Part shown: in pieces, positions 54,475-60,005 of the stretch
Numbering within the stretch: position 1 is the stretch's first letter
Layout of the letters: each line of letters starts with the position of its first letter
DNA from: an uncultured Clostridium sp.
GTDB lineage: Bacteria > Bacillota > Clostridia > TANB77 > CAG-508
Length of the DNA stretch: 60,005 bases
Assembly (NCBI GenBank): GCA_948470605.1
Contig: CAOKPI010000007.1
Span: 1-60,005 of the forward strand
Direction of reading: 5' to 3'
The notes under the pieces: generated by a model
Database searches by the model: none
The model's input: the letters and a program-made list of their open reading frames with translations, nothing else
What the model was told of the DNA's origin: nothing
Translations under genes and position numbers: made by a program

Positions 54475-55578
54475 ATGGTAAATGATACAATAGAAAAAGA
54501 AGAAAAAAAGAGCGAAAAGAAAGTAAAAAATGAGAAGAAAAAGCTTCCCAAAGAAATATCGCAAGAAATCTTAAAGCAAATGTTTAGAAATTTATTAAGA
54601 GCAGTAGGAATTATGGTATATTTCATTGTCTTAAACTTGGCTCATTCGACAATGAAGCAAGAAAGATTAGTAGGTGATATAGAAGTATTTGCTGGTGTGT
54701 TCTTGATAGTGGGAATTCTCTTTTTGGAAAGAGCTTATAAGAAAGAACAAGGGGGAACAGCAGTTACAGGGATAGAATTTTTAGTTTTATCGATACATAG
54801 TTTATCCATTATGCATGTTACAACTTTATATAAATATAATTTCAAATCTTATTTACTAACCTCTTCTTATATCATTTCAATCTATTATGTATTGAAATCA
54901 ATTGTATTATACACAAAGGGAAGAAAAGAATATCTAAACAGTTTAAGTGATATTTCTGAAATTGTAAAAAAGGATGAACCAGTGAAAAAAGAAGCTAAAA
55001 AGAGGAGCGACACAACTAAAAGTTCGAGGGAAAAAATAGAAGAGAATGAAAGTCCAAAGAAAACGAATACCAAAACCAAAAAAACAAAATTAAGTGAGGA
55101 AAAAGAGAAAAAAGAAGAAACTGCTAAGAAAACGACAAGAAAGCCAAAAGCTGAAACAAAAGAAAAACAGACGAAAAGTGATAAAACTACGAAAACAAAA
55201 AGTGAAATTGCAAAAGAAGAAAAAACAGAAGAAATGGAAACAAAGAAAAAGAAAACCACAAAAGCAAAAACTAAAACTGACATAAAACAAAAACCAAAAG
55301 AAACAAAAGCAAAAAGTAAAACAATCCAAGAAAAACCTGAAGAAACTAACGTTGAGAAGAAAAGTTCAAAAACCAAAACTAAAACTGCAAAAGAAGAAAA
55401 AACAGAAGAAATGGAAACAAAGAAAAAGAAAACCACGAAAACAAAAACTAGTACTAACACAGACAAAAAGAAAACAACCAAAACAAAAACAGAAAAAGAA
55501 GAAAAGGAAGAACCAAAAACCCCAGAAAAGAAAAAAAGAGGGAGACCCAAAAAAGAAGTAACAAAATCCGAAAAATAA
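54475..55578 (+). CDS. membrane protein with Lys/Thr-rich AT-hook tail
   Basis: 367 residues. A basic N-terminus (1-35) is followed by four predicted membrane helices (about 40-145), then a 215-residue cytoplasmic tail of Lys/Thr/Glu repeats. Two near-identical copies of 'AKEEKTEEMETKKKKTTK' lie about 62 residues apart. The C-terminus is 'KKKRGRPKKEV', a classic AT-hook core (RGRP) that binds the minor groove of AT-rich DNA. The protein may tether the chromosome to the membrane; this is inference. The family is not recognised. The start at 54475 follows GGAGG. Confidence 0.75.
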   Translation: MVNDTIEKEEKKSEKKVKNEKKKLPKEISQEILKQMFRNLLRAVGIMVYFIVLNLAHSTMKQERLVGDIEVFAGVFLIVGILFLERAYKKEQGGTAVTGIEFLVLSIHSLSIMHVTTLYKYNFKSYLLTSSYIISIYYVLKSIVLYTKGRKEYLNSLSDISEIVKKDEPVKKEAKKRSDTTKSSREKIEENESPKKTNTKTKKTKLSEEKEKKEETAKKTTRKPKAETKEKQTKSDKTTKTKSEIAKEEKTEEMETKKKKTTKAKTKTDIKQKPKETKAKSKTIQEKPEETNVEKKSSKTKTKTAKEEKTEEMETKKKKTTKTKTSTNTDKKKTTKTKTEKEEKEEPKTPEKKKRGRPKKEVTKSEK

Positions 55579-55632
55579 AACAGGACAAAGTTGTTTTTAA
55601 AGTTTTGTACTTTAAGGAAGGAATAGATTAAC

Positions 55633-56508
55633 ATGATTAAAAGTATGACAGGATATGGCAAAGCCAATCTATCGAAACAGGAAAGAGAATATCAAGTAGA
55701 AATTAAAAGTGTCAATCATAGGTATCTTGATATTTCAGTAAAAATGCCAAGAGTTTTAAGTTATTTAGAAGAAGCAGTAAAAAAGGAAATTTCCTCCCAA
55801 GTTAAAAGAGGGAAAATAGATGTCTTTATCACTTTTGAAAACAATTCAAGCCAAGGAAGAGAAATTAAGATTAATACAGAGATAGCAAAAATTTATATTG
55901 ATGAATTAAAAAGATTAGCCAAACAAGAAGATATTTTAGCTAATATAGAAGTGACAGAAATATCTAAATTTCCAGATGTTTTGAGTATTCAAAATAAGCA
56001 GGAAGATGAAACCATTCAAAGTGAGTTGTTAGAAACCGTTAGCCAAGCAACTGAAAAGCTAGTGCAAATGAGAGCAATGGAAGGTAGTCGAATGGCAGAA
56101 GATTTATTGATAAGAATTAAGGCGATTCAAGAAAAAGTAGAAGAAATATCTTCACTTTCTACTGGACTTATTGAAGAATATGTAGTAAAATTAGAGAGTA
56201 GAATAAAAGAAATAGCAAGAAATCAAGAAATGGATGAAACAAGATTAGCACAAGAAGTGGTAATCTATGCTGATAAATGTTCTGTGGAAGAGGAAATTAC
56301 AAGATTAAAAAGCCATATATTACAGTTTGAGAAGCTTTTCCATACAGAAGAATCAATTGGTAAAAAGTTGGATTTTATCATTCAAGAGATGAATCGTGAA
56401 ACAAATACTATTGGTTCAAAAGCTAATCATTTGGAGATTACCAATAATGTGATTGATGTAAAAACAGGGTTGGAGAATGTTAGGGAGCAAATTCAAAACA
56501 TAGAATAA
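55633..56508 (+). CDS. yicC: YicC family endoribonuclease
   Basis: 291 residues. 'MIKSMTGYGKANLSKQEREYQVEIKSVNHRYLDISVKMPR' is the family N-terminus and 'LDFIIQEMNRETNTIGSKANHLEITNNVIDVKTGLENVREQIQNIE' the C-terminal signature. E. coli YicC acts as an endoribonuclease on a small RNA. In Firmicutes it precedes remA and gmk, as here. Confidence 0.93.
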   Translation: MIKSMTGYGKANLSKQEREYQVEIKSVNHRYLDISVKMPRVLSYLEEAVKKEISSQVKRGKIDVFITFENNSSQGREIKINTEIAKIYIDELKRLAKQEDILANIEVTEISKFPDVLSIQNKQEDETIQSELLETVSQATEKLVQMRAMEGSRMAEDLLIRIKAIQEKVEEISSLSTGLIEEYVVKLESRIKEIARNQEMDETRLAQEVVIYADKCSVEEEITRLKSHILQFEKLFHTEESIGKKLDFIIQEMNRETNTIGSKANHLEITNNVIDVKTGLENVREQIQNIE

Positions 56509-56510
56509 TT

Positions 56511-56645
56511 TGGAAAGATAATTGCCATTTTGCTAAAGCTGTTCGAGTGAAACGAGTTACAGATTTAGTATGCAATTTGCAAAGCAAATTGTATTCATTA
56601 CACAGTAGCCTAGCCAAATAACAATTCTTTTTCCAAATAAATTTG
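56511..56645. repeat. palindromic element between yicC and remA
   Basis: TTTGGAAAGATAATTG and CAATTCTTTTTCCAAA form outer arms; the inside has GCAATTTGC/GCAAATTGC. No ORF. It separates two genes that usually adjoin. Confidence 0.6.
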
Positions 56646-56665
56646 GAAGGAAATGGAGGAAAAAT

Positions 56666-56923
56666 ATGCAATTAGTAAATATTGGATTCGGAAATATTGT
56701 TTCAGCAGAAAGAATTGTAGCGATTGTAAGTCCAGAGTCAGCACCCATTAAAAGAATGGTGCAAGAAGCCAAGGACAATAAAACAGCAGTAGATGCTACT
56801 TATGGAAGAAGAACCAGAGCGGTATTAATTATGGATTCTGGACATATTATATTATCAGCTGTTCAACCAGAAACAGTGGGAGGAAGAATTGATAAAACAA
56901 TTTCTCAAGAAGAAGTGAAATAA
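56666..56923 (+). CDS. remA: RemA family (DUF370) DNA-binding regulator
   Basis: 85 residues: '[31 protein letters not shown]' and '[33 protein letters not shown]' are diagnostic of RemA/DUF370. In Bacillus, RemA binds DNA as a ring-like oligomer and activates matrix and osmoprotection genes; in Clostridia it is a housekeeping neighbour of gmk. It has a good GGAGG site just after a palindromic element. Confidence 0.95.
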   Translation: MQLVNIGFGNIVSAERIVAIVSPESAPIKRMVQEAKDNKTAVDATYGRRTRAVLIMDSGHIILSAVQPETVGGRIDKTISQEEVK

Positions 56924-56929
56924 GAAAAA

Positions 56930-57028
56930 GGGACATGGGGACGTAGATAATGTCCCTATGATAAATAAATAATATATTAAGTTAAAAGTTTTAAGTATTT
57001 AGGGACATTATCTACGTCCCCATGTCCC
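56930..57028. repeat. MITE-like element, family A, short copy
   Basis: The 27-base inverted ends (56930-56956, 57002-57028) are identical to those at 23388-23625. The inside is reduced to 45 bases. It lies between remA and rpoZ, within an operon. Confidence 0.88.
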
Positions 57029-57064
57029 ATGTTCTTTGTTTTAAAAGAAAGGAAGGAATTTAAA

Positions 57065-57259
57065 ATGATTGTAAAACCAACAGTAGGAGAATTATTAAAA
57101 GATGGAAAGGCACAAAACAGATATGAATTAGTAATTGCAACAGCAAGAAGGGCAAGACAAATAGCAGGTGGAGACGAGATAAAAACAAATGTAAAAGAGG
57201 AATCACCAGTAACCTTGGCAGCTAATGAAATAGCAGAGGGGAAGGTAACCATATGTTAG
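57065..57259 (+). CDS. rpoZ: RNA polymerase omega subunit
   Basis: 64-residue omega subunit that helps assemble RNA polymerase. 'KPTVGELLKDGKAQNRYELVIATARRARQI' is the family core (R-Y-x-L-V-x-x-x-A-x-R-A-R). The start at 57065 follows AAGGAAGGA. Its stop overlaps the gmk start. Confidence 0.92.
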   Translation: MIVKPTVGELLKDGKAQNRYELVIATARRARQIAGGDEIKTNVKEESPVTLAANEIAEGKVTIC

Positions 57260-57822
57260 TTATTTTATCTGGTGTAGCAGGAGCAGGAAAAGATACCATA
57301 AAGAAGCAATTAATAGAAAGGATGGAAAATGTAGAATCGCTTCCGTCTTTTACTTCTCGACCAAGGCGTGAAGGAGATATCGAAGGACAAACTTATCATT
57401 TTGTTAGTCGAGAAGAATTTGAAAAAATGATAGAAAAGGAAGAATTTTACGAATATGATATTCATCATAATCAATATTATGGAACATCTAGAAAGCTACT
57501 AAATGAGAAGATAAAAAGTGGGAAAATCATTGTAAAAGATATTGATGTAAATGGGACAGAACATCTAAAAGAATTATTAAAAGAAGATACGAGAGTGGTT
57601 ACCATTTTTTTGAGAGTACCCAAAGAGGAATTAAAGAAAAGATTAGAAGCGAGGGTGGACAAGCCTAGCCCTCAAGAGGTAATATTGAGGTTAAATCGAT
57701 TTGATTATGAGGAATCTAAAATCAGCTTATATGATTATGTATTAAAAAATGATGATTTAGAAAAAACGGTACAAATCATAAAAACCATTATAGAAAATGA
57801 GCAAAAAATGGAAGAGGAGTAA
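57253..57822 (+). CDS. gmk: guanylate kinase
   Basis: Phosphorylates GMP to GDP. 189 residues; 'VILSGVAGAGKDTIKKQL' is the P-loop (Ala-Gly-Ala-Gly-Lys-Asp-Thr, slightly unlike the common S-G-A-G-K-G-T), 'FTSRPRREGDIEGQTYHFVSREEFE' binds GMP, and 'RLNRFDYEESKISLYDYVLKNDDLE' is typical of the C-terminus. It overlaps rpoZ by seven bases. Confidence 0.95.
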   Translation: MLVILSGVAGAGKDTIKKQLIERMENVESLPSFTSRPRREGDIEGQTYHFVSREEFEKMIEKEEFYEYDIHHNQYYGTSRKLLNEKIKSGKIIVKDIDVNGTEHLKELLKEDTRVVTIFLRVPKEELKKRLEARVDKPSPQEVILRLNRFDYEESKISLYDYVLKNDDLEKTVQIIKTIIENEQKMEEE

Positions 57823-57825
57823 TGT

Positions 57826-58779
57826 ATGGAGGAAAAGTTAGAGGAAGAAAGATTTCTTCCTGTTATCATAAAAGAATTATGTCAGGAAATGGGTATTAAA
57901 GTAGAGAAGCTATCCTATGGTTGGCTGCTTCAACTTTCTAAAGATGGTAAAATAAGACATATCACAAGAAATCATTTTGATAACAATCCACAAGCTTCTG
58001 GTGAAATAGCAGATGACAAATATGCCACTTATGAAGTATTAAAATCTCAAAAGGTGCCAGTCATTGAACATACCATGATATTTAATCCAGCGACAAGAAG
58101 TAAATATATACCAGAAGAGGGTGTTTGGCATATCGTTGTAGAGGAATTTTCGAAATATGATAAATTAGTAGTAAAAGCAAATAATGGTTGTCAAGGCAAA
58201 GATGTCCAACTTTGTCATAACCGAAAAGAAGCAGAAATTGCCATTCAAAAATTATTTCATCAAGGACAAGGCTCTGTCAGTATCTGCCCTTTTTATGATA
58301 TAAAAACAGAATATAGAACTTTTTATTTAAATGGGGAAGTGCTATTGATTTACGGAAAAACCAAACCATTTGTCATAGGGGATGGAGAAACAACCTTAGG
58401 AGAGTTAATAGAAGCTTTACATTTACCAGATAAAAAAGTGATACGAGACAATTTAAGCAAATTAGATATGAATACTGTGCCACAAAAGGGAGAAAAGGTT
58501 GCTATTTCTTGGAAATATAATTTGAGTGGTGGAGCAACAGCCAAAGTATTAGAAAAAGGAAAATTGTATCAAAGTATGGAAGAACTGGTAATGCAAGCAG
58601 GGAAAGCTATGAACATGAATTTTGCTACTATTGATGTCATTCAAACAGTTGATGATGAATTGTATGTAATGGAAGTTAATTCAGGTGTGTGTGCTACCAT
58701 CTTTGCAGAGACAGTGGAAGGTGGCTATGAGATGATAAAAGAGGTTTATAGAAAGGCATTGGAGAATTTGTTTGAATAG
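57826..58779 (+). CDS. ATP-grasp enzyme (RimK/cyanophycin synthetase-like)
   Basis: 317 residues. 'DDKYATYEVLKSQKVPVIEHTM' and 'DKLVVKANNGCQGKDVQLC' match the ATP-grasp N-lobe; 'EYRTFYLNGEVLLIYGKTKPFVIGDGETTLGELIE' is like the cyanophycin synthetase ATP-grasp (G-D-G-x-x-T-x-x-x-L-I); 'DVIQTVDDELYVMEVNSGVCATIF' supplies the metal-binding Glu and Asn. It should join a carboxylate to an amine; substrate unknown. It starts three bases after gmk. Confidence 0.85.
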   Translation: MEEKLEEERFLPVIIKELCQEMGIKVEKLSYGWLLQLSKDGKIRHITRNHFDNNPQASGEIADDKYATYEVLKSQKVPVIEHTMIFNPATRSKYIPEEGVWHIVVEEFSKYDKLVVKANNGCQGKDVQLCHNRKEAEIAIQKLFHQGQGSVSICPFYDIKTEYRTFYLNGEVLLIYGKTKPFVIGDGETTLGELIEALHLPDKKVIRDNLSKLDMNTVPQKGEKVAISWKYNLSGGATAKVLEKGKLYQSMEELVMQAGKAMNMNFATIDVIQTVDDELYVMEVNSGVCATIFAETVEGGYEMIKEVYRKALENLFE

Positions 58780-58835
58780 GAGAAATTCCATCAAATAAAA
58801 GCTAACATTTTACTAGATTAAGGAGAAAATTTAAA

Positions 58836-59795
58836 ATGATTGTAGATTTAACTTTGGGAGATAATACACAGATAAAGGTTATAGAACAATTGAAACAAAC
58901 AGAAAAATTAATAGCAAGAGTAGCAACAAAATTATCAAAGGGAAAAAGAGAATGTAATATATATGCTATGCCAGACTTAGGAATAGCCTCAAATATTACT
59001 CGTATGTGTGGTGGAATGTATACAGGAAGTTGTTATACATGGGAAACAGATGAACCATTTATTCCTATAGATAGTACAGTAAATGTTTGTGGAACAGCAA
59101 TATTTAAATTAAAAGGGGAAATAACTCCAAAAGAATTTAGAAATAGAGTAGAAAAAGAATTTAAAGATAAAAGCAAATACGACTGGAATTATGATTCTGG
59201 AAATCACTTTGTAATACTCGGAAAATCCAATGGAAAATATGAACTGGAAGAAGGATATTATCTAATCGTACATGCATCTGCAAAAGAGTATAAAAGGGAA
59301 AATATGGAAGAAGGCTTATATCCCGTAAAAGGAAATTGGTTTTATCATGACATACTAATTGAAAGAGACGAAGAAAGTAATAGATATTTGAGATATATCA
59401 AAGGAAAGACGGCAGAAAAATTTTATAATATAGCTGAATTTTTAAAGAAATTTAATGAAGAAAGAAATAGGTACTTTTGTGAAAAAGTATTAGGAAATTT
59501 ATTAGAAAAAGAAATATTGAATATTCCACATTATGGGATGCCTAATAGGAATAGTGTGTGCATAGGAACACAATGGGAAAATCGTTTATATACACTACTT
59601 ACAGCACCTGGAAATAATATTTATCTAGTAAATCCTATAGTAATAGAGGATACTCCTAATAATTTTATCCATAATAATACAAATATGTTACTTAATCCAC
59701 ATGGATTAGGGGTAAAGTTAGTAAATGATGATATCGATATAAAGTATATGGAACAAGGAATGATGATTGGAGATAAAAGGTTCTTATTGGGATAA
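58836..59795 (+). CDS. unknown 319-aa protein
   Basis: The family is not recognised. Single sequence blocks recall RtcB RNA ligase in the right order: 'GGMYTGSCYTW', then 'DSGNHFVILG' (RtcB has GGGNHFIE), 'YYLIVHASAKEYK' (RtcB has H-S-G-S-R-G) and 'LLNPHGLGVK' (RtcB has P-H-G-A-G). Key Cys/His spacing cannot be verified by eye, so this is only a hint. No membrane or signal sequence. An AAGGAGA site precedes the ATG, with GCTAACATTTTACTAGAT upstream resembling the palindromic leaders of nusB and 8931. The same frame stays open after the TAA stop. Confidence 0.6.
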   Translation: MIVDLTLGDNTQIKVIEQLKQTEKLIARVATKLSKGKRECNIYAMPDLGIASNITRMCGGMYTGSCYTWETDEPFIPIDSTVNVCGTAIFKLKGEITPKEFRNRVEKEFKDKSKYDWNYDSGNHFVILGKSNGKYELEEGYYLIVHASAKEYKRENMEEGLYPVKGNWFYHDILIERDEESNRYLRYIKGKTAEKFYNIAEFLKKFNEERNRYFCEKVLGNLLEKEILNIPHYGMPNRNSVCIGTQWENRLYTLLTAPGNNIYLVNPIVIEDTPNNFIHNNTNMLLNPHGLGVKLVNDDIDIKYMEQGMMIGDKRFLLG

Positions 59796-59954
59796 AGTGT
59801 CAATATAGATGTCGATGTAAAAATAAGAACACACAATGAAACACAAGAAATACTAGAGGAAACGGTAAGTAGAGTATTAAAAAAGTGTCCAGGAGAAATT
59901 AAGGGAGAATTAGAACAAATATGTTCAATAACAAAAAGAGGGTTTAAAATATGA
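59796..59954 (+). pseudogene. open coding-like tail after a stop codon
   Basis: Directly after the TAA of the previous gene, the same frame continues for 52 codons with protein-like content ('VNIDVDVKIRTHNETQEILEETVSRVLKKCPGEI', given as description only) and no ATG start. It is either a broken C-terminal part of the previous protein or the start of another gene with a non-standard start. No CGG is involved. Confidence 0.4.
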
Positions 59955-60005
59955 TAGTGTAAAGTAATCTATGAAAAAATGAAATATGGGAATAATTTCC
60001 ATAAA

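Noticed and set aside
54885..55667. Long minus-strand ORF opposite the Lys/Thr-rich tail
   Set aside because: It is a mirror of repetitive Lys codons giving poly-Phe/Ser/Val; no ribosome site or family.
1..60005. tRNA or rRNA genes, including an unusual tRNA-Gly or tRNA-Arg that could explain CGG decoding
   Set aside because: No cloverleaf-like sequence with a TTCGA arm and CCA-type end was seen in any intergenic gap; the decoding tRNA must lie elsewhere.

Overview
The window is AT-rich DNA with compact genes, nearly all on the + strand, strong Shine-Dalgarno sites and endospore genes (spoIIAA-spoIIAB-sigF, spoIID, an M23 peptidase of the SpoIIQ type, gpr, ytxC). This fits an anaerobic, endospore-forming member of the Clostridia, probably a gut lineage. 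The genus cannot be named from sequence alone.

Layout: 0-1.5 kb, a probably foreign patch (unknown gene, IS110 transposase fragment, decayed ORF). 1.5-5.3 kb, priA-def-fmt. 5.4-9.4 kb, Asp23/AmaP/DUF2273 envelope genes, then nusB-xseA-xseB and a DUF212 (divergent PAP2) membrane protein. 9.6-12 kb, an HTH protein and fhs. 12-23.3 kb, an accessory block: Fic protein, AAA/DUF4143 ATPase, two heterodimeric ABC exporters, an S66 peptidase and an AraC-type regulator. 23.6-27.5 kb, uvrA and gpr. 27.6-29.5 kb, a TetR-controlled flavodoxin-like pair. 30-35 kb, ytxC, a membrane protein, and a GH57 branching enzyme next to a DUF4912 protein. 35-39 kb, pfkA and valS. 40.7-44.4 kb, the sigma-F operon, spoIID and spoIIQ. 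44.5-50 kb, a pilin-like protein, lexA and a third heterodimeric ABC exporter. 50.1-50.4 kb, a likely structured ncRNA. 50.7-53.5 kb, an MmeI-like restriction-modification enzyme. 53.6-60 kb, rsmE, a membrane protein with an AT-hook tail, yicC-remA-rpoZ-gmk, an ATP-grasp enzyme and an unknown protein.

The main result is a rule covering every frameshifted gene in the window. Eight genes (priA, DUF212, an HTH regulator, an AraC regulator, an ABC exporter subunit, uvrA, a GH57 enzyme on the minus strand, and sigF) are each split by one extra base. In all eight the extra base is the C of an in-frame CGG codon. Skipping that C (+1) reads the following GGN as glycine and restores the full protein, usually at a glycine the family conserves, such as the C-terminal Walker A motif of UvrA. 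No other indel was found. CGG is otherwise almost absent as an in-frame codon (three ORFs and one decayed ORF). This looks like genome-wide recoding: CGG is unassigned, or CGGN is read as Gly, with a +1 shift. A systematic sequencing artefact must be excluded from raw reads.

The window also holds several families of small palindromic, MITE-like repeats, and a palindrome placed between the ribosome-binding site and the start codon of two genes.
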